Notes: generated from the letters alone by a model not told the origin. A stretch of DNA of 64,000 nt from Yponomeuta sedellus (GCA_934045075.1 OW203736.1:7579109-7643108); one strand, 5' to 3'; positions 1 through 11,099 are shown, counted from the first letter of the stretch. Translations and numbers: made by a program.

Positions 1-1601
1 ACCCGTTACCTACCTCTACCCTGTCTTGTGTATAGGCACTACGATTGATTCGGTCCAATTTGCTGGCCATTGACCCGTTCTCCAGACTTTTTGACACACG
101 GTATGTACGATTGCTATGCCTTCACTTCCTATATTTCTTAGATTAGATCTTCCTAGATTTGCGCGGTTAGGCCATCGCTGCCACATGCCTTGTATTTCAG
201 TTTGAGAAGTGCCGCCTCTACTTCCTCGAAGAGGATGTCTGGTTCCTTTTCCGAATAATGCATTTCCATAGTTCTTTCATCGCTGATTTCGCCGTATAGC
301 TGCCGACAGTAGCTCCTCCATCTTTCGAGTACCTCATCTTTATCCAATAAGGGCGTCCACTTTTCATTTTCAATGGTCCAGTGCTTTGGTTTAAATTCCT
401 TTGCGAGCAGGTTTACATTTTGTAATATATCTCGGGAGTGCGCCCTTTCCAAACATTTTTCTATATCGGAGCATATACTGTCGATATAGGCCTCTCGATC
501 TTTCCCGCAAAGTTTTTGGACAACGCTATGTAGCTCCGCATAGTGGCTTCGTTCTTCGGCTGATTTTAAGTCCTGTTCCTTTAAGGATTTCCTCTGCTTA
601 GCCATTTGTTGTTTGTTGAGGGTACCTATTTTTGACTTCTTCAGACGGATTTTAAACGAACTTAGCAGTCAGAAGCTAAGTTCACTGCCGCAGTCTGCAC
701 CTGGCCTCGTCTTTGCTGCTGATATAGATGAGCTCCATCTTTGGTTTACTAGAACGAAGTCAATTTGAATCCTGTGAAGAACATTAGGTGACGTCAACGT
801 GTAGAGTCGTCTTGGGTGTTATTGAAACCAGGTGTTCATGACCGAAAGGTCGTTCTCCATGCAAAAGTCCAAAAGCATGTTGCCACGGTTGTTTCTGACT
901 CCCAGTCCAAACCTGCCGACAATCTTTCTGAAATGGTAATCATCCTCAGTTTTTCCTATTTTAGAATTAAAATCGCTAAGTATTAATAATGGCTCTTTCT
1001 TAGGAACATCTTGGACTGCTTTGTTTAGATTTCCTCTTCACTGGATTCAGATGTCGGTGCATAGATGGCGAGTAGGTTATGTATGGATGTATGTGATGGA
1101 TGTATGGATGGATGTATGTGTGGGTATGGATGTGCTTCTAATCTGATTTTCAATATCCTGTCATTGATGGAATCGTATCTCATTACCTTGTCTTTGTGCG
1201 TTTTGGCGACGAGGTCGTGCGTCAACGTATCCGGACACTATGGACAATTTTCCAGATGGAGTAGTGTAGTGTCCCGAGTCTTTTATATGCGTTTCACTTA
1301 CAGCAAGAATATCCACATTATACCTGTTTATTTCCTTCTCCACGACTTCGGCTGTTCCTGGTTTGGAGAGACCACGAACGTTCCAAGTGGCTATGGTGAG
1401 AGCGTGGTGAATGTCCCGAATTTGTCTCTTTTTGTTACGGAGTAGAGTTTGATCAGCAGTAACCCAATTTCCGCAAGGGGCTTGCTGTGTCACCTTCTTG
1501 CGGCCGGTAGCATTTTTCACACCAGGTGACCCGGAACCATCCTGGCGCCGGGCGTCAACCGGATGGTCCGACAAATCCTTACTATTGTTCATCCTGCTCA
1601 T
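1..1601 (-). mobile_element. Decayed APE-type LINE (5' half), runs off left edge
   Basis: Non-LTR retrotransposon read on the minus strand. The protein begins near 1601 and its endonuclease opening (TWNVRGL, then DILAVSETH) lies at about 1390-1290. The endonuclease then passes through frameshifts; the middle block (DFNSKIG-like, then MLLDFCMEND) is at about 1000-840. An open stretch at 605-153 encodes the linker before the reverse transcriptase, with RWRSYCRQLYGE and LKYKACGSDGL, the usual K-A-x-G-x-DG lead-in to RT. Below 153 the first RT residues (WPANWTESIVVPIHK-like) continue to the window edge. A short GGATGTAT-type microsatellite at about 1075-1130 sits inside the endonuclease region. 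Several stops and frame changes show it is dead. The family is RTE- or CR1-like; the RT core that would decide lies outside the window. Confidence 0.75.
153..605 (-). pseudogene. LINE linker / pre-RT fragment
   Basis: Longest intact piece (150 codons) of the decayed LINE at the left edge. It starts at an ATG (MAKQRKSLKEQ) and ends at a TAA just after the DG motif that precedes RT motif 1. It is charged, probably helical in its first 80 residues, then contains a W-R-x-Y-x-x-x-LY block typical of the region between endonuclease and RT in RTE/CR1-type LINEs. RT sequence continues in another frame below 150, so the stop is damage and not a natural end. Confidence 0.6.
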
Positions 1602-2740
1602 AGTTTTCTTGGGAGTATTAGTAGCGGTAGTATCCCCATCCTTTTCGCTCCATCGTTTTCAGAGGTTATTTAGTCCTCTAGGCCTGTGGGGCCTTCTGGC
1701 AAGCCAGTTGTCGGGTTATCATAACTGCCGCCCGATACTCGGCGTTAATACTCGTTTAGCATTACCCGGGTTTCAGAGGGCAATTCCTGCGGACGCGAGT
1801 ATCATCACTATCTCCGAATAGTATCTAATGTAGGTTACTAATCTGGTACATAAAAACGATTATGATAACACTAACATCATCTAACGTATGCAGTTACTTT
1901 AGGTCTCATTTCATAGGAGAATCATGTTGGTTGTGAATCTATTATTTTTAGGACGTGACGTTTAATCCGCGTTACCGATTGCCCAGATAATTTCACATGT
2001 TGGATGTTCTTGTTTTCCTCTTGGCCTACAAATATTGACGTGTGGAAGTACCATGTTACCTTTTTTCAAACCACTTTTGGTGTCACTAAAGTCTGACATC
2101 CTCACCATGTTTTGACTAAGCACTGTTTCTTGTGCTCCATTACCTTTTGTCACAATGGTGTGAAACGTCATTTATCCCTCTTTACCTATTTTAGTTATTC
2201 AACAGCCATGTAACTCATGCCCTATTACCTCTTGGTATACGGAAATCAAATGTAGCTTAGTCTTCTATACTCTTCGTTTTTTTATATGAAGATATGACTT
2301 ATGCCGAATTACCTTACATAAAAAATATGTTCGATTGAGTTAAGCGACATTCAACTACATAGAGCATCGTCGAATCAAATAAAATTTCGATTTTTTTTCT
2401 GAAATTTTAAACTTTAAATTGCGCTCCTGGACAATTTGGTTTTTGTCGCTTATGCCCTATATCCTTTTAACCGTCGAATGTATAATTGTTATTTTCAAGG
2501 TCAGATCTAAGTAGCCTTAACGACTTGATGATATTTGGTGCCTGACTTGTTAAGTTATGGATAATGGCGTCATTTTCATCATAAATTATATGACGTCACA
2601 CAAAACCACATGGCGGATGAGCAAGAAGTAGGAGAATGGCAGGAGTATCGATTTATCTACGTAATAGAAATGTATAGGTTCATTATTTGAGATGTATTAT
2701 CAAAGAAAGTGGCCGTTATATCTCTAGTAATGGGGTATAA
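1602..2740. other. No gene recognised
   Basis: About 1.1 kb of low-GC sequence. The first 200 bases may be the 5' leader of the decayed LINE on the minus strand. From 1850 to 2740 I see only short open frames with no recognisable motif, and some oligo-T runs. Confidence 0.5.
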
Positions 2741-2744
2741 TTCT

Positions 2745-3163
2745 TGATCGCGTGGTGGTGTGGTGGCCGGGTCATCTATCTCCCTCCAAAATGGTTGAGA
2801 CTGATGATGGCTGACCTCTGCGTTATGCTCGTGAACGAGTGCTGTTCGTGTGTCTGGCCGCAGCACTTGTCATGTTTTCACGGCCTATGTAAAAAAGTAT
2901 ATATATTTAATAATGCCTTAACATTTAAAGTTATTAATGGCAATCATGGAATCTTATGCGTATAAGTGGTATCTAATGTATTAGATGTAAGACTTGAGAA
3001 AAGATGGTCAGAGTGGAGTTTTTTTTCCCGCTGCCATTTTCTCCGCTACATTACGGCCCGAAGGCGGCGGCTCTCACTTTCATGTTACATTGTATTTTGA
3101 CATTCAGCAAACAGAATGTAAATTCTTTACGTTGAAATAAATTGAATTGAATTGAATTGAATT
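2745..3163 (+). repeat. LINE-like 3' end with (TTGAA)n tail, copy 1
   Basis: Shares most of its length with 20838-21225: the same CGGGTCAT, CTGCGTTATGCTCG and TTTTCTCC blocks and the same end, CAGAATGTAAATTCTTTACG followed by GAAATAAATTGAATTGAATTG. A pentanucleotide tail after a conserved stretch is typical of a 5'-truncated non-LTR element or its SINE partner. A weaker relative lies at about 5638-5770. No coding function is visible. Confidence 0.6.
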
Positions 3164-3521
3164 GATCGATATCAACCCTTATACGTCCCCACTGTTAGAG
3201 CACTGGCCTCTTTAAAGTTAGGCCATACTCCACCACGAGGGCCAAGTCCGAGTTGGTGGAGGATTGTAAGACAGTGGAGGGCCTTACTATCAGAAGTTAT
3301 CAATCCGCCCATGAGGCCTGTGACATGGCTTAACGACTGTCATGTTATAACAGCCGGAATCGACGGCTTCACGTACCTTGCGAAGCATGGAAGCGCTCGG
3401 AAAAATGCCACTAGTGGTAGTTACGGGACGGTCACCCATCCTGCACCTCACCGCGCCTGTTGTTGCTTAACTCAAGTGATTGGTTCCAATCACTCGGATT
3501 GACTAGGCCACGAGCGCTTCT
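3164..3521 (-). mobile_element. 5S-rRNA-derived SINE (family A), near full length
   Basis: Member of the commonest repeat here, about 360 bp, lying on the minus strand. Read 5' to 3' on its own strand it opens with a segment resembling the internal promoter of 5S rRNA (GTTAAGCAAC, then GGATGGGTGACC) and ends GGGTTGATATCGAT. Other copies: 6569-6893, 7767-8132, 8399-8770, 23254-23466, 24427-24556, 34103-34420, 35450-35515 with 52538-52900, and 54413-54775. The 5S origin is my reading of the promoter block; a search against SINE3-type entries would decide it. Confidence 0.65.
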
Positions 3522-3710
3522 GTTTTGATAAGAGGAGCCAAACCTGTGTAAATCCAGGGATCTCGATAAGAAGATATTGACTTGATCTTGCAATGTAGTA
3601 AAAACATCTGACCAAACCTAAATATATAAGATGTTAGTTTCTTTAACATAACTTAGTAGGGCATGCGTGTAAAGGTTGAAGTGCTGTCGACTGTTCTAGT
3701 TTAGTAGTAT

Positions 3711-3875
3711 TATTATTTAAAAACCTATTTAGAGGCAAAAAATTCCACCCATGCCGGGATTCGAACCCGCGTCCTCTGGCTATCCGTGCCAGCGCTCTTT
3801 CCAACTGAGCTAATGGGCAACTTACCGGCATCAGTGAAATTTCGAACCTCTTTATAATATTCTTTACAGTATTAT
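3711..3875 (-). mobile_element. tRNA-like repeat (family C)
   Basis: Minus-strand copy of a tRNA-like element. Its head has an A box (TAGCTCAGTTGG), a 5-bp anticodon stem CTGGC/GCCAG, and a B box (GGGTTCGAATCCCGGC). The tail is AGCCTCTAAATAGGTTTTT. The anticodon loop lacks U33, so this is not a working tRNA gene. Upstream of the head lies a conserved block that recurs in at least ten copies in the window. Confidence 0.7.
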
Positions 3876-4091
3876 TATTTTCAGCTACTCTTCTGTGAGA
3901 ATAGTTACGACTATGAAGTATAGTACAGCAAAATCCGCTGCTCGGGCAGAGGTGGACTGACGATGGTGAGAAGTGACTGTAGTTATCGACACTGGAAAAA
4001 TTATATTGAAGGCATTGTAGGATTTATTTATTGTACTCATCGGGATCGTAGCGAGTGGCAGGCCCTGGTCTCAGCCTTTCTCTTTAGGGTA

Positions 4092-4498
4092 CAGTCTGTT
4101 AGCATTTAGAATATACCTCGGGCTTTACAGCAGGCTTCGGTTTTCGCCGAAAGCACACGAGTGTAATACTACTTCCTGCTCTGTATAAAAATTTCTTCAT
4201 TATTTTTAAAAGTTATGTAAAGTTATAGACTTTTAGTCCGGATCTACTTACGGTTGTTGTTATATCGGAAGAGTCCGACCAGGTTTCGCTCCGATTCGCA
4301 GAGCATTATCATGGTGAGCAGAGACGGAGCTCGCGTCATCGGTTGCTCGTCTCACACTCAAGTCTACAATATGTTGTGCTTACGAAAGTTTTAGTTATGT
4401 AAAGTTATAAATAACAGTACAAACTAAACCTCTATTACACGAACGTATCCGATTCTATCCGATAGTAGCCGAGGTATATTCTAAAAGCTAACAGACTG
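4092..4498. mobile_element. Mariner-type MITE with TA target duplication
   Basis: Inverted ends of about 28 bp (CAGTCTGTTAGC, then TTTAGAATATACCTCGG) meet TA dinucleotides at 4090-4091 and 4499-4500. It is 407 bp with no coding capacity. It carries the block GCTTTCGGCGAAAACCGAAGC (also a small hairpin) near the left end. The same ends define 18093-18871, and a half copy lies at 30590-30752. TA duplication and CAG ends fit the Tc1/mariner superfamily. Confidence 0.8.
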
Positions 4499-4686
4499 TA
4501 CACAGTTCATCTTATGATTTATTTCTTGTATAATTTCCATAGATAAGGAACGCCTACTTGTATTTAAAACAGGAAATTATACAGACTTTAGAGTCTTAGG
4601 TTAGTAAAAATATAGGTATAATTACAGGTAAGCACGTAATATCGTAGACCTCGTCTTCGCTTACCATCTGGCGTGACGGGTGTATT

Positions 4687-4806
4687 CTCGTGGTCCCATT
4701 ATTTTGTCCCGTTAACGGGTCCACGAGGGATAACTATCCCTCGTGGTCCCGTTATACGTCATCAACGGGTCCACGAGGGATAAACTATTTCTCGTGGTCC
4801 CATTAA
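4687..4806. repeat. Tandem pair of hairpin units
   Basis: Two copies of a roughly 45-bp unit (4712-4756 and 4760-4804). Each is an inverted repeat: ACGGGTCCACGAGGGATA paired with TATCCCTCGTGGTCCCGT around a tiny loop. A third half-unit precedes them at about 4687. The second copy has a few mismatches. Confidence 0.8.
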
Positions 4807-5035
4807 AGAAGATGATGCCTCCTGTGTAATGGAAAAATAGATACAGCATAATATACATAACGCGACACAAAGTACTGTAGAATTTAAAAGCAGAAAGTAT
4901 TAGGCGCTCATATAAAGGAAGAAGTGCTCTGCTTTTAGGCTCGCACAAGGAGGACCTTCTTTGGAATAAATGTTTGATAAAAAGTATTAGGGCGTAATAC
5001 TGGGGTCAAGTGTAACCTGTCCTACTAAAAACAAA

Positions 5036-5068
5036 AAATATTGGTATCTATGATAGATACCAATATTT
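5036..5068. repeat. Perfect 15-bp palindrome, 3-base loop
   Basis: AAATATTGGTATCTA, TGA, then the exact reverse complement of the first arm. No gene lies next to it, so I have no reason to call it a terminator. Confidence 0.85.
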
Positions 5069-5847
5069 GTGGGAAACACTTTTGCTGATTATCAGTTCTT
5101 ATTATCAGCACCTTTACTGATTACCGATGATAGTAAGGTTGTCTAAAAAACCTTACAACCTTTCCAATAATACGTTGTATAATTTTTATGCCGACCGTCC
5201 TGTCTTAAGCAGGAAACGCGTTGATAAATTCACCCCTGGACGGGTCTCCTTGCATTAATATTAATGTCCCTAATGTAGACGTGGTCCCGGGGAAAATGTA
5301 AGCAAAACATGGGATTAATTCCGTGATATTAAGTAGTCGTACCTAACGGTGTCTCGTCGATTTAGTAACAAATTCCTTCGACATATTGTTTTTTTGGATT
5401 GGTGGCGCTAGTACTCGTAATAACAAAAACTTGAAAAAGTGACTGGTAATATGTTGTCTTCGAATTTTCCAGAAAAGACCGTGACAGAACATTACCTACT
5501 TAAGTATTTACTTAGTGAAATTCTCAAATCAGAAACCGGCCCTAAAACAACCGTTTCACGATGGGTCTTGTTGACTGAAAAAAAAAAAATACAGAAATAA
5601 GCTCTCCCATGTACTATAGGTTACCTATTTTGTGTAAAGGGAGTGGGTTATTTTCGCTGCCTTTGTCTCCTCTACAAGTCGACCCTAAGGCAGCGGCTAA
5701 CCTTTCGCCTTGACATTGAACTAACAGAATGTGAATTGTCTGCGTTAAAATATTTTGTGATTTCTTCTTTTGAATGCTTCGTTCTTTGTGTACAATAAAG
5801 TGTACACAAGTATATATGCGCCCCGAGCCGATGCCATGTAATTGACA
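5069..5847. other. No gene recognised
   Basis: AT-rich sequence. The part at 5638-5770 resembles the LINE-like 3' end seen at 2745-3163 (GCTGCC, AAGGCAGCGGCT, CAGAATGTGAATT). Nothing else is supported. Confidence 0.45.
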
Positions 5848-6010
5848 GCTCTCATTAACGGTGATCGATGAGGCTGCCCCGCGAATTTCAACAGTTCAAC
5901 CACCTAATTGAGTTTCCAAACTGCGACTCGTCGCTTGGAGATTCGGGGCTGCAGTGTCGGAGGTTTCGCCTCCCACGTGACAGCGTAACAGCGCCATCTG
6001 TTATTGAGTT
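5848..6010 (+). repeat. Dispersed repeat, copy 1 (copy 2 at 6935-7070)
   Basis: Both copies share ACGGTGAT-GATGAGG, CCGCGAATT, and GATT(C/T)GGGGCTGCA-type blocks in the same orientation, about 1.1 kb apart with a 5S-type SINE between them. Length about 150 bp, and no ends were resolved. This copy continues into GCGCCATCTGTTATTGAG. Confidence 0.5.
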
Positions 6011-6568
6011 TTTGGACTACGAAAAGATAAAAGCAATTATTTATAGAATTATGTAAATAACACGACGCGCTGGTGGCCTAGTGCAACCGAGTGATTGGAA
6101 ACAATCACTTGTGTTGGGTATAGGACCCACTTAAATACTAATACTTAAAAACGAATGAGAAAACAAGGCACTTACAAAGTCTGTCTGCGTCGACGCCTCT
6201 CGACTTGGCAGCCGGCGCCGTTCACGATGGGTGCACTAAGAGGTTTGGGGATCCCTAGACTTCCCCGTCTATCCGTCTTTCCCCAGAAAGCTGCCTACCT
6301 TCAGTGCACTTTCACGGCACCACGTTTGCACTAAAATGTCTTCTATTTTGGGCGATCCGTCGCCCGATCACAACATTGTCAATGCTGGTTACCGTCCCTG
6401 AACTTATTTCGCACTTCACACGAAGATATAAGCCCGGCAATCTAATTGCCACACAAATCACACGTTTCACAAGCAACAAAATAAGAGGTCAATTTTAACT
6501 CATCTGACAGCTGTCAAGTAGTTACGCCCGTTATGGGTGCGTTCCAAAATCACACTTCTATTCTAAAC
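6011..6568. other. No gene recognised
   Basis: Holds a short match to the head of the 5S-type SINE at about 6072-6115 (GGTGGCCTAGTGCAACCGAG). The rest is unassigned, and open frames here have no recognisable motif. Confidence 0.4.
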
Positions 6569-6893
6569 AAGTTGGGTTAAGCAACAACAGGCGCCGTCGG
6601 GCACTGGAAGGGTGAGCATCCCGTGACTGCCGTGGCTAGTGGCATTGTTTCTGAGCGCTTCCGTGCTCGCAAGGCATGTTAAGACGTTGGTGCCGGCTGA
6701 CATTGTACTGGCAGTCATCAAGCCAAGCCCGAGGCATCTTGGGTGGCCTGATAACTTCTTACAGTATATCTTACCTACCATGATCCTCCATCGACCCGGA
6801 CTTGGCCCCCGTGGTGGAGTATAGCCTAACCTTCCTGCAATGCAGGCAGAGACCCGTGCCCCAGTAGTGGTGACGTACAAAGAATTGATATCA
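6569..6893 (+). mobile_element. 5S-rRNA-derived SINE (family A)
   Basis: Plus-strand copy, from the 5S-like segment (GGGTTAAGCAACAAC) through GGACTTGGCCCCCGTGG to GAATTGATATC. It is divergent, with small deletions in the centre. Confidence 0.6.
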
Positions 6894-7084
6894 TGTAATC
6901 AACAAAGTTACAGAATATATCAATAATAAGCTCTCATCAACGGTGATGGATGAGGTTTCCGCGAATTCCAACTGTTTCACCTAATGGAGTTTGCGAAGCT
7001 GCGATTCGTTGCCTGAAGATTTGGAGCTGCAATGTCGCAGCTTTTGTGTTCAAAGTGACAGTAAAAACATGGTAATCAAATTAC

Positions 7085-7315
7085 CATTATCATCTTCACA
7101 CAATCACACTAACATTATAAAAGCGAAAGTTTGTGAGTGCGTATGTTTGTCACTTCTTCACGTCTAAACGGCTGGAGCGATTTTAATAAAATTTGATATG
7201 GAGTTAGCTGACACCCTGGATTAACACACAGGCTATGTTTTAGTGCGGGAAAATATCTTATTTTCATGGGAAAATCGATAAGCCGCCGGTAACACCGCGG
7301 GGCACAGCTAGTATA
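7085..7315 (+). mobile_element. Helitron-like non-autonomous element
   Basis: Begins near TAACATTATAAAAGCGAAAG and ends in a GC-rich stem (GCCGCCGGTAACACCGCGG) followed by GGGCACAGCTAGT. A terminal hairpin just before CTAGT is the known layout of lepidopteran Helitron-like elements. Related minus-strand pieces lie at 51238-51395 (full core), and a piece of the body is at about 31600-31690. The CTAGT end also marks the different ACTAGCTGACC repeats at 9092-9240 and 53678-53840. Confidence 0.55.
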
Positions 7316-7766
7316 AAATATAGTTTATTTGCCAATTGGAACAATAATAATAAAATATTACAAATACATAATTATTCACTGCAATTTTCAAACCTCCAAA
7401 ATGTTGTATTTCCTATGATAGCTGGGGATCTGCACACTAGGCATAGCCTGTATCGTGGAGATCGCGGAACGAATTGCTACGAGAAACTGTGCGGATTATA
7501 GATTATTTTGTGTGATGTTACAATTATAAATTCTGGCGTGCCTTAGAAGATTCCAGCAGTGGACGAATGCAGCGTGATAGATTTGTTCCGCATTGCCATT
7601 GCAATTTTTACTTGCGTAATAAACGTTTTAATAACAATAACTATGACTCGTTGTCAAGCGGCAAAATACTTTTGCTACTAAAACGGACGTCATCGTTCTG
7701 ATTCCCCTGGTCGTTGATAAATACAAGTGGCCACAGTCTGGGTGTTTCAAAGTTTCGTTAATTATC
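7316..7766. other. No gene recognised
   Basis: AT-rich sequence without recognisable open frames or repeat ends. Confidence 0.4.
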
Positions 7767-8132
7767 GTTATCAACCGTTGTATGTCCCCACAGCTGGGGC
7801 ACAGGTCTCTTCCTGCATCGCAGGAAGGTTAGGCCATACTGCACCACGGGGGCCAAGTCCGGGTTGGTGGAGGATAGTAAGACAGCGGCGGGCCTTAATG
7901 TCAGAAGTTATCAAGCCGCCCATAAAACCTCTGACATGGCTTAACGACTGCCATTACATTACAGCCGGCACCAACGGCTTAGCGTGCCTTGCGATGCACG
8001 GAAGCGCTCGGAAAAATGCCACGAGCGGTAGTTACGGGACGCTCACCCATCCTGTACCTGACCGCGCCTGTTGTTGCTTATCCAAGTGATTGATTCCAAT
8101 CACTCGGTTCGCCTAGGCCACGAGCGCTTCAA
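7767..8132 (-). mobile_element. 5S-rRNA-derived SINE (family A), best-preserved copy
   Basis: Minus-strand copy with all blocks present, from TATCAACCGTTGTATGTCCC at 7767 to CACGAGCGCTTC at 8131. It lies head to head with the plus-strand copy at 8399-8770, with about 270 bp of unrelated sequence between them, so the pair could form a very large hairpin. Confidence 0.7.
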
Positions 8133-8398
8133 TGTTTCTATGTCTCAGTATTAGCGGTATCATTGTCTGGAACCCTTAGCACGGGACCAGCGCTAACATT
8201 CTGTTAATGCTGTTAATGTGTCTGTTAATGTTAACTGCATGAATGCGCCGATTTCATTTCATTGTCGTTTCAAGTCCGCGCACGTACCATACCTTCTAGA
8301 CGTCAATGGTCTGAAAAGACGTATCTATCAAGGCACTTACAAAATAGAGACGGAACGAAAATTACTGTACTATGTGAAAGTCAAGTGTGATTATTCTT

Positions 8399-8770
8399 GA
8401 AGCGCTCGTGCCCTAGGGGAACCGAGTGATTGGAATCAATCACTTGGGTTAAGCAACAACAGGTGCGGTCAGGTACTGGATGGGTGACCATCTCGTGACT
8501 ACCGCTAGTGGCATTTTTTCCGATCGCTTCCGTGCTTCGTAAGGCACGTTACGCCGTTGGTGCCGGCTGTCATGTAATGGCAGTCGTTAAGACATGTCAG
8601 AGGCTTTATGGGCGGCTTGATAACTTCTGACAGTAAGGCCCGCCGCTGTCTTACTATCCTCCACCAACCCGGACTTGGCCCCCGTGGTGGAGTATGGCCT
8701 AACCTTCCTGCGATGCAGGAAGAGAACCGTGCCCCAGCTGTGGGGACATACAACGGTTGATATCGATCGA
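8399..8770 (+). mobile_element. 5S-rRNA-derived SINE (family A)
   Basis: Full plus-strand copy. The 5S-like promoter block TACTGGATGGGTGACC is at 8474-8489 and the 3' end GGTTGATATCGATCGATTC at about 8755-8773. Compare TACTTGGATGGGAGACC in animal 5S rRNA. Confidence 0.7.
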
Positions 8771-9091
8771 TTCTTGACTGCCTTTACCTTGCCGCCTTGA
8801 GGTCTTTGCTCAGCAGTAGACACAAAAGGAGTTTAGTAAAACAAAAATCTTCATGGCCTCACTGGGTTAGTGGCATCACGACTGATAACCAAGTGATGTC
8901 TTTTCCTGGTTACCATGAAATGAATGAAATAAAAATTGTTTATTCGGACAAAAAGTGGTACATCTTTAACAACTGGTAAGATATTTATAAGTTAATTCAC
9001 AATTCACCTCTTTAGGCATGCAAAAATTATTTTAAATTAAATTAATATACAATTTACATATTATTATTTACAAAATAATTATATTTACAAC

Positions 9092-9360
9092 TAGCTGACC
9101 TAGCGAACTTCGTACCGCGTAGCAGTCGATTCTTTATTTTTTTTATTTCCTCTCCGTAAGAACCATCCTCGTACTTCGAGGAATATTCTAAAAAAAGAAT
9201 AAGCGAAATCGGTTCAGCCGCTCTCGAGATTTGCGCTTACCAAAACATTCAGTTTTTTAAAAGATTATACGTCAATATATTGTACTATGTATATTTGCAA
9301 TTGTTTTGTATTTGTTGTTTTTCCAGTGTACAATAAAGAATATTTTTATCTTATCTTATA
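9092..9360 (-). repeat. ACTAGCTGACC repeat and adjoining LINE-like 3' tail
   Basis: 9092-9245 matches 53678-53840 (GCTGACC, AGCGAACTTCGTACCGC, TCTCGAGATTTGCGCTTACC). On the minus strand it ends ...CAGCTAGT, like a Helitron. Next to it 9290-9360 ends GTGTACAATAAAGAATATTT and TTATCTTATCTTA, the same tail seen in reverse at about 56000-56045 and typical of a non-LTR 3' end. Confidence 0.5.
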
Positions 9361-9726
9361 TTTCAGGGCGAGGTTATTGAATAAAAGCATTTTTCTGTTT
9401 TTTTTTCAGGACCCCTATTACTGATAAACAGACATCTACAGTTTTCAAGGACCCCGTTTCGCTTCATTAACGGTAATAAATCTTAATGAAGCGAAAGAGG
9501 TTATCAGGAGGGCGATGAGTGACAGGGCCTGTTCTCTGCCTGCCCCTCCGGTATACAGGTGTCAGTCTATTGAAAACCCCATGAACCTCCAATGATTGCT
9601 CTTGTTATTTGCATATATATATGCGACATAAATAATAGTTATTTTATCTATGTAGCATATATCACCTAGTTACTCTACATAACAGCTATTTAGTGAAAAA
9701 TATTTATGGTTTTCAGGTTTAATATA

Positions 9727-10345
9727 GTAGTAATTTAAAAACCTATTTAAAGGCTAAAAATTTCACCCATGCCGGGATTCGAACCCGCAACCTCTGGCTA
9801 TCCGTACCAGCGCTCTACCAATTGAGCCAATGGGCGACTCACGGCATTAGTGAAATTTCGAACCTCTTTACAATATTCTCTGTATTACGTACAGGCAGCG
9901 ACATCTGACTTAAGCAAATTGCATTACTTACAGCCCCGACTAGGTAGTCGGGGCTGTAAGTAATGCAATTTGCAATCGTTCCGATGTTAAACCTAACTGC
10001 AAAGTAGGTACTTTGCAGTTAGGTTTAACATCGGAACGATATCACTGTACTATCGTGATATCGTTCCGACGTTAAACCTAACTGCAAAGTAGGTAGTCGG
10101 GGCTGTAAGTAATGCAATTTGCTTAAGTCAGATGTCGCTGCCTGTACGTAATACAGAGAATATTGTAAAGAGGTTCGAAATTTCACTGATGCCGTGAGTC
10201 GCCCATTGGCTCAATTGGTAGAGCGCTGGTACGGATAGCCAGAGGTTGCGGGTTCGAATCCCGGCATGGGTGAAATTTTTAGCCTCTAAATAGGTTTTTA
10301 AATTTGTTCCTTAGCACGGGTTAGTGCATTAAAAATAAAAATAGT
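9727..10345. repeat. Large nested palindrome made of two facing tRNA-like repeats
   Basis: A minus-strand family C copy (9727-9947) faces a plus-strand copy (about 10050-10345), and their shared parts are almost identical. Between them the block GGTAGTCGGGGCTGTAAG is repeated. A perfect 32-bp inverted repeat with a GG spacer lies at 9975-10040 (ATCGTTCCGATGTT as one arm end). The plus-strand copy continues past its tRNA-like head to the tail AGCACGGGTTAGTGCATTAA. Both heads keep the A and B boxes. The anticodon stem is changed to CTGGT in the same way in both copies, which suggests one arose from the other. Confidence 0.85.
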
Positions 10346-11099
10346 GTAATAGTAGTAATTTTTATATAAACTTTAGCCTGTTTCCTGTTTTTTTTTTCCA
10401 AATAAATAATATAAAAAATAATATATATATTGTATATATGCGTCCCACTGCATTTCTCAGGAAAAGAGAGTATGGGCTTTATTACTAGGTGTGCCCACCG
10501 CGGATTGGCAATTTAAGATCAGATTAGATTAGAATACTTTATTCATTATTATTATGAATAAAGTGATCTACATGTCAATGTTCATTATAAAATTAAGCGC
10601 TGGGCTAGTTAAACATCTCAGATACTCAGGTTTCCTCACGACCTTTTTCTTCACGGTTGGCGAATGCTATTGCTACTATAACTTTACAAACTTAGGAGAC
10701 AAAATCCTGAATCGGTACTTGCTCGCACTGGGATTGGAACCTGGGTCTCTTAATCTCTTTCTTCCGAGTCCATCTTTCTACCCACTGGGCTGCCGTCGCC
10801 GCTTACTCTAATACGCTGAGTTACCTTAATACTCTCGAGAAATTAATATAATTGGGCGTGAAAGCTCCAATTGTACTCTTTTCCGTACTTAGTAAACTAC
10901 GAGGATTTCTTGGAAATCGCGAGTAATCATTATTTAGTTTCAATTGTTTTAAGGTTGGGACGTTTCTAGACTACTTAAAAAAAGTAACTCAATAAATTTA
11001 TCATGACTGCGCCTTTTCGTCTGCAATATAATTTATTTAGTTATTGAAATACGATGAAACTATAGATACAATAAAAATAGATTACAATATATACCTTTG
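10346..11099. other. SINE-like fragment and unassigned AT-rich sequence
   Basis: 10635-10800 resembles the tRNA-like family D elements of 21945-22296 on the minus strand (CCTCACGA, CTTCACGGTTGGCG, then a degenerate B box GGATTGGAACCTGG and CCCACTGGGCTGCCG). The rest is unassigned. Confidence 0.45.

Noticed and set aside
3770..3830. A genuine tRNA gene (also at 10200-10270, 57470-57540 and 58750-58815)
   Set aside because: The A box, B box and stems are good, but the anticodon loop lacks U33, the acceptor stem has mismatches, and the sequence is a dispersed repeat with a fixed tail. It is a tRNA-like repeat.
4700..4806. CRISPR-like array
   Set aside because: Only two units, each a hairpin, with a 3-base spacer; no cas genes and a eukaryotic setting.
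7727..8089. 120-codon plus-strand frame
   Set aside because: It is the reverse of a 5S-type SINE; similar frames appear in other copies and are broken differently.
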